This document shows positions 1 to 12,900 of a stretch of 64,000 nucleotides of DNA, one piece after another. The stretch is from Antedon mediterranea. Taxonomy: Eukaryota > Echinodermata > Crinoidea > Comatulida > Antedonidae. Under the pieces are notes generated by a model. The model ran no database searches. It saw only the letters and a list, made by a program, of their open reading frames with translations, and was not told the origin of the DNA. The stretch covers positions 12,097,001 to 12,161,000 of the forward strand of contig NC_092673.1 in NCBI RefSeq assembly GCF_964355755.1. Direction: 5' to 3'. Within the stretch, counting starts at the first letter, position 1, and every line of letters begins with the position of its first letter. The position numbers and the translations under genes are program-made.

Positions 1-489
1 ATATAGAATTAAAAGCACATAAAAATACAAAACATGAAACATACAAAAAGGAAAACTTAAATCGATTTAAGAACTTTAGACCTAAATTTGGACAAAGTGT
101 CAAAGAAAATATCGATAGTCTTATCTTTAATAGAAATTAAATTAAAAAGCTTGGATAATCTTTGAATGAAACCATTTTTGGTTACGTTGACTCGACAACG
201 GGCAAGGGAAAATAAGTCGGGTTGCGAGAGTTTGGTCGATTTAAAAAGGGAGTTGAAGCATTTAAAAAGAAATACCAAATCGAAAAAAGCTTCTCCGAGT
301 ATGAAGCGGAGGAAGATGAATTAAAGGACTGGGATTGTTGTGGTTAATAAAGTAAATAAATTTGGATTGAACCCGTTCGATACGATTTGATTGGGAGATC
401 AAAATGGAATTGTAAATTGTTGATGAAAAGTCAAAAATAGGTCGGACAAGAGAGTTTAGTAACACTATCGATATTTTTAGTGACGCCAA
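1..489 (-). mobile_element. 5'-truncated non-LTR retrotransposon fragment (RT C-terminus)
   Basis: Minus-strand reading shows the post-catalytic part of a LINE reverse transcriptase: SLVRPIFDFSSTIYN and RIERVQSKFIYFI in one frame (489-262), then FLFKCFNSLF and related text in another (278-57). The frame break near 270 and the loss of upstream RT motifs mark it as dead. It probably belongs to the Jockey superfamily; the clade is uncertain. It extends past the left edge of the window. Confidence 0.6.
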
Positions 490-941
490 AGCATACCTAA
501 CATTATATATATATAGGTCTATATATGTTTATACTTCATTTTTTTTAAAAGTGACCGGAACATGCATTTTTTTGTGTATTAACATTTGACTTGTTTTTCT
601 CACTTAAATGGTTCTATGCACGTTCAGCTTTTTGTACAAAAAAAAGATGGAAAGAAATACAGTAGTCATAATCAGTCTATTGATCATTTTCAATTATGAT
701 TTTTTATATCACTAAAATTCACAGTAAGGTGTGTTATAAAACAAATAATTAATGTTTAGTATTCTCACCATTCAACTTGAAACATTCAAATATTTGTATA
801 TCAATAGTAAATTATTATACCTTTGATATTTTTTGTTTGTTTTTTCAATCAAAATCAAAATCAACTTCCCAATATAGTCATTAATGGAAGCTGAATCTCT
901 TTCATAAGACATCTGCTGTTTTGAATTCTGTAATAATTGCT
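490..941. other. PIGC 3' flank / 3' UTR region
   Basis: AT-rich DNA downstream of the PIGC stop codon. It presumably holds the 3' UTR, but I see no clear canonical AATAAA close to the stop on the minus strand. There is a (TA)n run near 505-535. No other gene is visible. Confidence 0.4.
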
Positions 942-981
942 TTACTGGATGACTGCCTCGTCCCAAGGACCATGAATGTTA
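942..981 (-). CDS. PIGC: PIGC coding exon 8 (terminal)
   Basis: Acceptor ATTTTCACAG. Encodes [13 protein letters not shown] and stop TAA (944-942). NIHGPWDEA is the conserved PIGC C-terminal signature. The tail is shorter than in human PIGC, which continues about 10 residues. Confidence 0.9.
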
Positions 982-3900
982 CTGTGAAAATAGAAAGAAG
1001 TCACTATAGAAACAATGTTTATTTTTACTTCTAGTACAGTATAACATTCAATCGTAGTAGTGCATTTCAATGGACAAAAGTTAAAGGGTATACAGATTTA
1101 CAAATTGTTGATATGATAATTGATATGGTGTCTGGATGGAATCTAAGCTTCTCTTTTGTAATAGTGGATCTTAATTCAATGACAAACAATGCAGTGCAGC
1201 GAAGCATAACCAACAGAAATAACAGTGCGATAACAATACTTTTGGAACAATATCGAGACAGCAGCACATGTGATCAGCACAGCTGCAAACAGTAGTACAA
1301 TACTGTATTCTTGCTTTCTACCTCCTGCACGCCGATACTGCCAAACATAAGATAGAGCACTCTTTTACCATTTTTTCCAAACACCAAATGCAGTGATAAA
1401 GGGGCATTCACAGAAGACGACGCTGTTTCTATCAAATTATGAGCGATCTGTCTGTTCCGTTGTTTTTCACCGGCCGTTCATTTTTCACGGAACGGATTTG
1501 GTGTAAACGCTGCTTTTCGATTTTCTAACAAAACGGTGCCCTTACTCCGTTCCGTTAAACACTAACACTATGTTATGTTTCTTATTAATTACTATTCATA
1601 AGCTGCTATATAGGCCGACTTTTAGGCCGATATAATGTGTGACTCAGAGATTCCATTAGCTCTATTTTATGAATATTGTGAAGTACATTATGCTAACATT
1701 ATGTTTTGTTATTTTTTTGGGGGATTTTTTTTGTAAGTTATTTTCAAGGGGTGTAGGCCTACAAAGAGGTACAAACAAGAAGGATAAGACAGCAATCATA
1801 TTTACTTCTTTCTAATTATGCCTACACCATACATTATTGTTAAACACAAACCACCAAACATTTTACCACCACAAATCAAGAAAGACTGCAAGAATATTCC
1901 ACCATTTTCAACAAGTCATTGTTCTCCAGTCGAAAATGATTTTAACATACTTTGGAAGCTTTTACAAAACATGAACATTTACCAGACGACTACGAAATGC
2001 AGTATTATGTCCTATACCAAGCATGATTATTAATCAATAAAATAATAAATGTCTATTATTTTAATATATTTACACAAAACAAACACAGATGTATATTAAA
2101 AAATTAATATATTAACGAGATTGTTTTATTTTGTGACTGCATGTTTTTTAAACATTCATTTTACATTAAGCACTAATATTATTTAAAATTGCTTGTTTTT
2201 AGAATTGAAACAAGAAAGACATAATCTGTCTGTATCCACTTTCTCAAAGGGCTGTGTACAACAAGAAATATAACCATACTATTAAGAATACTACAAAGCT
2301 CAAAATTGCCATGCGACCTTTATTTTTGCGGCTTTCGCAATTGAACAACGATCGCGAAAATAAAGGGCAAGCGAAAATCCCAACGATGTTGTTTACAGTC
2401 GATCAGGCCTAGCCTAGACTTAGTTTGCCAGGCCTAGCCTAAATATGGAAAAATTGAAAAAAAAATAGTTACTATTAACTTCTAATTGTGTAATCTTTGA
2501 AACATTTATGAACCCTGATTATTATTTATATTGTTTCTTCATGTGTAATTAAAACATTAAAATAAATTGCAACCGACCGAAAATAATGTTCGAATTGGAA
2601 TAAAAATGCTTACGACATTTCTTATGTAATTTTTTATGAAATGTATAGTGTACTTGCTTGACGAATCCTTTGTCCATTAAATCATATAATTAGTTTTAAC
2701 TTTTGGTGTGTAGCAAACGACAAAAATACCATCGCCATGCTCTCCACCACAGAGATCCATGCCGCCGGCATCGCGTACGTCTGTTCGTTATTTGGTAGAG
2801 TACATTAATTCGTCACCTACTGTGTAGCTAAAACATTTATTTATTTACATCCCTAAATTTACAATCGCGTATTCTGTAATTTTACTAATAAATAAATAAA
2901 TATCTTTAATCTGTAACTCTGACGGAGTGTTCTAGATGGCATATAATAAATAAATGCTGATTCAAAATAAGCAGGCCTTTGAGTTGTTAATCTGTCCATT
3001 CCAACATTATCAAGAACTTGTTTGAATAACGTGTTCGTATTTCTAACACACGCTTCAAGCATTTGTCATCTTGGAAGAATAGCTTTTTCGTCATCCGATC
3101 ATTATCTACTTCGCGAGTAGTGGGTATTCGACGCTATTCAATTGTTTTTTGACGTTCATCTCGGGGGCGAAATACATTTCCAAATTTGGTTCAACAAATT
3201 ACACAAGAAACTCAAATCACGAAATACTTAAAAATGTAATATTGCAAACAAAATTTAGGGCCGCAAACATTTTTGGCTTTACAATTACAGTATTCTCCAT
3301 AAACTGGTGAAAAAACATTGGAGAAAACACTAGCATGTCAAAGCACATAATGGCAAACAACAAATATTTGAATTGGATCAGAAAAATATACATACTTTTT
3401 AGAAGGCTGAAGTCTTATTAACCAAAGCGGAATAAGGAATGTGAATGTGATTATGACTAGCGAAAATAAGAGGGCTGCCATAGAGCTTACTGAATACAAA
3501 GCTATTAATGCGGTAGTAATACTTGATAATGTCATAATAGGTGCCGCACCACGTACATGGACCTACAAGTAGCAAAATAAGAATAAGTAACATTATAAAT
3601 GTGCACATCAAATAAAATACCAAAATATTAAAAACATTGAAATAAATTATCCACCTGAAATCAATTTATATAAGGCCAAATAAAAAAACATACTTGTTAA
3701 GCGTCACCGCCCGCTCCTGATTATCCAGCCGCCTCTCTTTTTATTTTTATTTTTTTTTTACCGATATACAACGGAAAGTTCAGCGGCCCGACCCAGCTCC
3801 AGAGGGATTACGGTCGAAGCGGCCGCCAACTAAAGCGGCCGCTAGTTCAATAACGGTAATCTGTATGGAACGCCGTGTGCGCTTTGATTTTCGTTGTTTT

Positions 3901-6900
3901 GTAATCTTTGATTGTCATTGTTTCGACAGGTTTTCTTTACCTCGGACGTAAATAACAATCTACATTATTATGTAATTTATTCTCTTTTTTTTTACAGATT
4001 GAATGTGATACGCGTACGTTCTTTTAAACGAAATGGCGAATCGATGATTACTTAATTTTAACTGTTCTAAATGATATACATATGTTTAATAAAGTCTAAA
4101 ATACATTGTGGTGTTTATATTGTATATTAATATAATATAATAATAAGCCAATTATTAAAGAATTATATATAAATAAACCAATCAATAAAGTATATCAAAA
4201 TATATAAATATATTAATAATTAAAAATATTTGTTATTGTATATTAATTAATTAGTAAAATAACTAGTAGTGTTCGCAATCATAATTTAATTACAATAACA
4301 AGCAATTTATTTAATATCCTTACACTATTTTATTACTTCAGATATTTAAATATTGATCAATTGAAAATGAGTTTTAAATACTAAAATAAGATGAAAGTGT
4401 CTGTTTGATACGGTAATTAATTACGCGAATTATTACGCGTGACGGCCAGCAATAGTGCTGCTGCACATTAGGTGCGCGTCCCATGTTGCTTTATTGAAAA
4501 CACAAACAATGTATTACAATGGAATAACACTTAAATGTATAACACACCCTATTACTAATAATAAAAACCAAGATTCGATAGTACAGTATGTAAATGAGAT
4601 ATAAATATTCGGTAATACCGTACGTAAATTATTATTGCAATACTGTATAAAGATTCGATAGTATGTAAACAAGATATAAATATTCGGCAATACCGTACGT
4701 AAATTATTAATGCAATACTGTATAAATATTCGATAGTATGTAAACAAGATATAAATATTCGGCAATACCGTACGTAAATTATTAATGCAATACTGTATAA
4801 AGATTCGATAGTATGTAAACGAGATATAAAGATTCGGCAATACCGTACGTAAATTATAATGCAATACTGTATAAAATTCGATAGTATGTAAATGAGATAT
4901 AATATTCGGCAATACCGTACGTAAATTATTATTGCAATACTGTATAAAATTCGATAGTTAAATGTAAATGAGATATAAATATTCGGCAATACCGTACGTA
5001 AATTATTATTGCAATACTGTATAAAATTCGATAGTTAAATGTAAATGAGATATAAATATTCGGCAATACCGTACGTAAATTATTATTGCAATACTGTATA
5101 AAATTCGATAGTATGTAAATGAGATATAAATATTCGGCAATACCGTACGTAAATTATTATTGCAATACTGTATAAAATTCGATAGTTAAATGTAAATGAG
5201 ATATAAATATTCGGCAATACCGTACGTAAATTATTATTGCAATACTGTATAAAATTCGATAGTATGTAAATGAGATATAAATATTCGGCAATACCGTACG
5301 TAAATTATTATTGCAATACTGTATAAAATTTGATAGTTAAATGTAAATGAGATATAAATATTCGGCAATACCGTACGTAAATTATTATTGCAATACTGTA
5401 TAAAATTCGATAGTATGTAAATGAGATATAAAGATTCGGCAATACCGTACGTAAATTGGATGATCCCGTAAATTATTATTATTGCAATACTGTATAAGGA
5501 TTCAATTGCATATAAACGAGATATAAAGATTCGGCAATACCGTATACGTAAATTATTATTGCAATACTGTATAAGGATTCAATAGTATGTAAACGAGATA
5601 TAAAGGTTCGGCAAAATATATTTCGATATAATTATGTATTAGTTAATAGTAAATACAAATAAAATATACATTGATTTATCGGCAGGCAAACTTAATTATT
5701 ATAGAAATATAAAGATTTGATAGTACATGAGTTGGCTTATATTTATTTAGCTGTAACTCAACTCGCCATAGGCCATGGCGTTGACAACGACAATCAAAGA
5801 TTAAAGCGCACATGGCGTTCCATACAAATGACGATATTAAACTGGCGGCCGCTTTGGTTGGCGGCCGCTTCGACCATACTCCCTCCAGAGTAGGGCTCGA
5901 AATTCACGCTAGCAAACTAGCATTTTGCTAGTAGATTCTTCATAATTGCTATTTGAAAATTTCAAAACTAGCAAATGTTTGTTAGGCTAGTGTAATTTTT
6001 GAAAAAATACATACTTTTTAGCTTAGACAACGCTAGCCGCCGATCGCTCTGTCGACAACGGCAAATTGGTGAAAACAATTGTTTCATTTACACGCCGCCA
6101 ATTTACGTAAAGGAAACGCGAATAGCACCGTGAATCATGTAATGTGGTAACAGTGGTGGCGCCAGCGGGGGGGCTACGGGGGCTCTAGCCCCCTCGTCGG
6201 GGAGCCTAGCCCCCCCGTCGGGGAACACGGGTACTTTTTGTCGGGGAATATAACATACAGTAAAAAACGTTCGCGTTCACTTCATATAGCTTCAGCGCCT
6301 AGAAAACCACGACGTTCCATTGACCGTGAGAGTACGTCAGAGGGCTATTATGCACTTTTATGCATTCATTATTGCCAGAGATCTAACTACTAAACAATAG
6401 CTAGTACGCACTTGTTTGGCGGTATCCCTTTGTACGAATCGTTCACCGTTGGGTCGAGACGCGTGATATCATGTTCCATCCAGGGACCAAAATGTATAAT
6501 GTAGTTATTTTCCAGGCAAAGTTTACCGACGGTTACCGAAGGGAACACGGGTACTTTTTGTCGGGGAATATAATATACAGTAAAAAACGTTCGCGTTCAC
6601 TTGGTAGCTTCAGCGCCTAGAAAACCGCGACGTCTCATTGACCGTGAGAGTACGTCAGAGTGCTATTATGCAATTTATATGCATTCATTATTGCCAGCGA
6701 TCTAACTTACTACTAAACATTAGCTAGGTACGCACTTGTCTGGCGGTATCCCTTTGTACGAATCGTTCAACGTTGGGTCGTGATATCATGAAGTTTACCG
6801 ACGATTACGTCGTGTACTGTGTCGACGTACGCTACACTAGTTGCAGCAAAAACGAATTATGTTAATTGTTCGTATGTTCACCAATTTTTTAATTTACAAG

Positions 6901-9900
6901 TAACCTTCTGTACCGTGGGGCACCTAAAATAAATATTTCATCCATTACTAAACAAAAAAACATGCCATTTTCGCTTAGCCAACATCTTATTATAGCTAAG
7001 TTATTAAATTTTCAATGTCCTGTATGTCATGAATTTCTCACCACTCGAAATTCCAGATGGTACGCAGGCATACACTTGGGAGGAATAAACTTATTTCCCC
7101 GACTGAAAAGGTCTACGCTTTTTTAAGCCTCTGGGCCTGATGTTTCCAAAGTATAAAATGCAATTTTTTGAAGACCTGCAGCTCTAGTTTTAAACATTTT
7201 CATAGCTCAGCCCCAACAATAAAGCTGTTCATATTTCGAAGTACAAGAAGTGCATTTTCCGGGACCTAACATCTCTATTTTTCAAACATTTCTTGTCTCA
7301 GTCACAACCATGATAGGGACTTATATATTTTGTTTCATGTTTTGAAGTATAATAAGTCCAATTTCCAGGACCTCCAACTCTATTTTTCTAAATTTTCTTT
7401 GAACTTTTATTTTTTAAATTGAAAAAGATGGATTGAAACAGTCATCGCGCATCGTTTTTTTGCACGCAGTATTTTATTTATGCATTATAAAAAATGGAAA
7501 AAATGGCTACCCTAAATCTGATTAAAATGACCTCAAATGACGCTAGAACGCCCCACCGGGGGCCCTTGGCGGCCCCCTGGCCCCCAGCCTTGTGATGCTC
7601 GCTTCGCTCGCATAGCCCCCTCATCGGGGAATGTAGCCCCCGCGTCGGGAAGATCCTGGCGCCACCCCTGTGTGGTAAACAGCAAGCTTTTTCCCCAACA
7701 CATTAAATCATGTGCATTTAGTACGTCGCTGAGGATTACATCATCAGTCACGTGATTACAGAATACGCGATTATCAATTTAGGGATTTAACGAAATAAAT
7801 ATTTTGCCTACACAGTGGTCGAAGCGCGTTTTTTTATAGGTTCGTAAATAGGAAACACCCCATACATAATGGACTCTACCAATTTTGTATTGTAAACAAT
7901 ATTGTTTTTTTGCCTGTCCTTTGGAACCTTATCTTTAGGGTGAACCAGTTTCTGCCTAAGAGTATTGCATAGTTTAAAGGAGCATTTTACTAACAACTCC
8001 TCAACCCCGTCAAATGCCACAATTCCATCATTTGGCGTGATTATACAACCTGGAGAGGTCATGAAATGTTACTGTTTGATTAGATTTATCTTTCTAAACT
8101 TAATACTACCTGGATGAATGACAATATCCATATCCGTAATACACTACCTGGGTTAGGCTGGTAGTGCTCATTCATACATTTGAGAGAAAACTATTTTGCT
8201 GTAAAACTTACCTCCAAAGTTTTGCGTATTTCTGGCCAGAGTGCAAATATCAACAAGGCTAAGGTGACAGTAGCAAAAGCATGCATTCTTGAATTAAACC
8301 TAGAGGCTAGGCAGACAGATGCAAATACTGATGCATTCAATGAAAGTGACCTTGATCTGTTTTAGCGAAAAATACATTTACAGTTAATTTAAAATCAATT
8401 TAGAAATCTTTAAACAACAACACAGAATTTAGCAATATTTAGGCCACGATCTTGCAGCGGTTACTTACATTGGCTCATTGACTCGATAATTATGAAACAA
8501 TACATTGCTTAGTAACATAAACACCTGAAACACAAACGTTTACTGTTTCAGTCTCTCATACAGTAATTATATTAAATCACTTATCATGATTTCCCGATTT
8601 ATTCTTTCACTATTTTTCAAATGATTAAACGTGGTTTGGTACGATCAATATCAATTAGAAGTGATCTTACTTACTGTCATAGCATATATTGTGTCTGTAC
8701 TTATGGTTTCTGTTAATGTTTGAAGAACGGGAGATAGCCCAAAAGCTAAGGTCAAGAAAATCAGCATTGTTTGAATATCTCTACCTATAAAAACAAATTA
8801 AATGTAAGTTTTATTATTTGAAAGCACTGTATTACAAATCAAAAACACTTTGCATCTGATGCTGTATCATATTTGTTTATTTTATCAATTCAATTAAATT
8901 CAATTCAATTTATTCTGGATTTTACAAAACAAATAATAACACATACATCACACATGCTAGACCCGGGGGACTCTTATAGCGAACTCAAACGATTTCGATG
9001 GGACGTACCAACCTGCAGTGCCACACAATTACAAATTTTTTTAATGAATAAAATAAATTGTTTAAGGGCATTTGTTACTTCAAATCATATCAAATATAAA
9101 ACTCATAAGATCATAACAAATCATTAAACTGGATTAAATACAATAAAAGATAAGCAACCATTTTGTCTCGTAATCTTTCTTGGATTACTTCTTTAAGTTT
9201 AACAGAAAAAAGACTGACATCAAGTACACATATATCCTGGACATCTGACGGAATTAAATCCCAGATCCTAGGATAACTAATGAACGTATATTATTAATTC
9301 ATTATTTAACAGATGCTAGATATAATTATTAAATGATTACAGCATATAAATATACATACAGAAAATAATAATAATTAAATCATAAGCATTTTTCCTCTGT
9401 TATAGGTGGTCAAGCAAATTATCGTCATATTTCTGACTGGGTTTTTTAACAGTTATTTTCAGAATATGGAATTAATTTAAAATTTATCGCATTTCTGAAT
9501 TCACCCACATTTATCTAGTACTGTATATTTCAGATGCATCACATTCAGTTTTCACATTTTATTGTAAATTATATGGTTAATTTAAAATGAGTTGATGTAT
9601 AACATACAGTGCGTACAACGAAAGTCTAGCGTATTAACAATGTTCACAACTTATGCCCATGACCGATTTACAAAAACAGTTGGAACTTTTCAAAGAGGGT
9701 AGCCTATCTGGTGCATTGTTCAGTAACACTTATTCCAAGACCAAATCTACCCATCTCCTATTTGGGTATGCCAAATGAGTCAATATGAAGATGAAGTTAC
9801 TAAAAACCATATTTACCACTAAATAAAACAATTCTACACGAATGGAATCTCTTTGTTGTAAATGATGATAAAACAGTCCCCAAATTTATTCTATATTTTA

Positions 9901-12900
9901 GTAACAAGACGCTGAATGGATGGCGCTCAAGTAAACTTTCTGGATCTTTTCCACATAGTACTAAGTATGGACACGAAGAAGAATTTCTCTTGAGAGATAC
10001 ATCCTAGTCTATAAAGCCCAGATAGTGTCATACTATACATGTAGTACTGTAGCTAGTCTGTTCCTAGTCATTTATTTGGCGCATTCCACAAGCAATGCGC
10101 TGTGGACTTGGATTTTACACATGCCTCTCTCTCATAAGGGTTACGTCATATCGGTGCTATTTCGTGACTGTGAGCTTGTACACTGGAGTATTTCTCAAAC
10201 TGCTAATAACATTATTATTATGTTTTTATCATATTACCATATCTATTCGAACAAATGCCTCAAGGGCTTTATTGTTCAGGATTGATTTTAGAGAGGCCTT
10301 TATTTGAGTGGGTATTTATTCAAATAAATATGGTAACCTGTTTTTCTACATACCCTTATATTTTCCTTTTTTTTCAATGATACTGCGTGATGCATAGCAG
10401 ACCAAAACAATACAAACCAATATTAAAATTAAATAATTGGGATCTAGCAGGCCAGAATCCATGTATATGAAAAGAACCACAAATAAACACACACTGAAAG
10501 AAAACAAAACTTTAATAAATAGAAGTTGTGTTTACACACACTAGAGGTTCTAGAGGTTCTATGCACACTTTAAGCAGATGTGCTTGTGTGATCAGTGAAC
10601 TCTTTTAAACCCCTATGTTTTTAATAGTGATATAGAGTATCACGGTGAGACGTCACAACGATAGTAATAGTAATAGTAAATACTTATTCAAACAAGCAAA
10701 AGATACATTTTTCGCAACAAAAAAAAGAAAAACTGTATGAAGAAGAGATTAATTTGTATGAAAAAGAGGAAAACAGAAACTACACTCTTTTAAAAAAAAT
10801 CAAGGTGATTATGTAAGTTTCCATACAAAAATGGATTTTAATTAAATAAATTTACAACTGATTTTGAAAAATCTGCATGAATGATGTCAATTATTCCACA
10901 ATTGAACAGTTCAGATACATTACGTACCACTTTTAAATAAAAATATTTTTCTGCCTAGTATTATAAATTTTTACTTGGGAAAGTATAAACAAATTCTGTA
11001 AAGTTTATGGTAACAAGTTATGTACTTTAAACATAAAAATTGCTGTTTTGATTTCAATAATTTGATCAAGTTTTAATTTATAAAAAATATAGATCTGAAA
11101 TGTTTCATTATGCAACCTACCCATCAGGGTATATCAAATATTTACCTGTGTATATGAACAACACACAATTTAGCATACATCCTATATTCACGCTTTCTGA
11201 CCTAATAATTGTTCAGGTAACATGTTTTTACCTGCAAAGTTGTTGAGTTATCATTCCAGTTTCTTTTACAATGTTCCAGTATTGATATGTTTTAATGTTC
11301 ACTGTGAAAATCAAGATTGATGTTAAAGAAACTGAGCAGTTGGGTAGATGTTCTACCCTACTGTAAATAAAAAATGCAGCTTTGGTCTCTTTACTTTATT
11401 TTAGAGGTTCGGCTGAGGTTTAAACCTTCTTAGTACTATTCCGGTCATTCTGGACAACCCAAGTATGCCCCACCTCCTTTTTTGTTTGTGTCTATGATGC
11501 TGTTTGTAGTAATGATATTTTATTTATATAATGTTTTCAAACATAAATATGCTTGTATATATTTCTATCACGTATCTTCCACTAAGAGAGAATTAGGTGC
11601 CCAGAAATTGCACTTAAACATTGATATATGACACAAAATTATAAGATGACAGGACCCGTCCACCATGGCTGGGGCTGAGCTAAGAAAATTTTGAAAAATA
11701 GGAGGGCAATTCAATTGTTATGGACATACAGTTTGAAGACTTTTGTAAACTGTGTTTTGAAACGTAAAGTTATATACTGTATAATGCGATGAAAATTTCT
11801 ACTACTACTTATTAATCCTCCAAATTTCATTCAGGAAAAACAAACCATTGTTGAGAAAATTGCTAAAAACTGTTTCATGGACGTACGTGATAGAAATTGA
11901 TTTTTCTAACCGGTTAGATTTAAATCTACATTCCATCAAATATTTTTAGTCGCAAATGCGACTCTACAGCTCACTATGTTGGTCGGTTGGTCGGTAAAAA
12001 CTAAATCAAATTTGTGCACGCGACTGCAGCCATGTATATATGGCCTTGTGTAAGGGCAAACTAAAGATGTCCTTATTTTCATCTTAATTAAAAACACATA
12101 ACATTTTTAAATTATAATAGTATTTGACTATGTAAATGCATTTTCAAGGCAGGATTTGTATTCATCTACTGTTATGGACGTACAGAATTTCTGTTATGAA
12201 TGTACACTATCAATGTATTTGTATATGGACAACAATGCTTGTGTGTAAGTTTGACATACAAACTGTATTTTAATGGTTAAAAACATGAGTACTATTGTGG
12301 TTTAACGATTTTTATTTCATTATAATTCAAATATTTATTAAACAGTTATATTAAACTTTTCTATTAAACACCAACATTAAATTTATAATACAACAGTTTT
12401 GAGTTGATTAAGTCCACTATTTTTAGGGTGTTCATTTGACATATGGAAAATGGTTGAAGCCAGAGAAAATTCATTTCGGAATAAAAATAAGTTCAATATT
12501 GTTAAATTATATTGCCTTAAAATTTACCATAAACAATTTGTATCTGCCTGAGATAATTTCTCAAAAAATCATAAAAATCAACTTATGCTCCCAAATAATA
12601 GGCCTACAGTATCTGGTGGTGACTAGTATAATGTATCTGATTAAAATGGACTTGAGACTAATAATATAGAAGATTGTTATTATATTATTGTTATAGAATT
12701 TTTTTTATTGATTTTACGAATTTCGCATATTTAAAGATGTATTGTCCCTTGAAACACAAAAAATGAAGGTCAAAATATTATAAATTTAAATTGGCCATAT
12801 CAAAGTAATATTAAAGTTATTAACTTTAAGTCGAAAATTCGAGCGAAAAACAACAAGTTCACGTAATTAACAGGTAAATTAATTTTTTTACATTTCATCT

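Noticed and set aside
3338-3623. Hydrophobic minus-strand ORFs read as a GABA-B-like receptor exon
   Set aside because: The correct frame and its neighbours match PIGC in order, including the NIHGPWDEA terminal exon.
4514-4989. 132- and 144-residue minus-strand ORFs with repeated [12 protein letters not shown]-like text
   Set aside because: They run through the 75-bp satellite, whose unit length is near a multiple of three; no family resemblance.
4566-5616. Possible CRISPR-like array
   Set aside because: The whole 75-bp unit repeats with no unique spacers, and the DNA is eukaryotic.
7533-7755. Overlapping 72-residue ORFs on both strands
   Set aside because: They lie across the GC-rich end of the hAT-type element and its flank; no conserved protein.
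8180-8365. 61-residue plus-strand ORF
   Set aside because: It is the antisense of PIGC exon 6.
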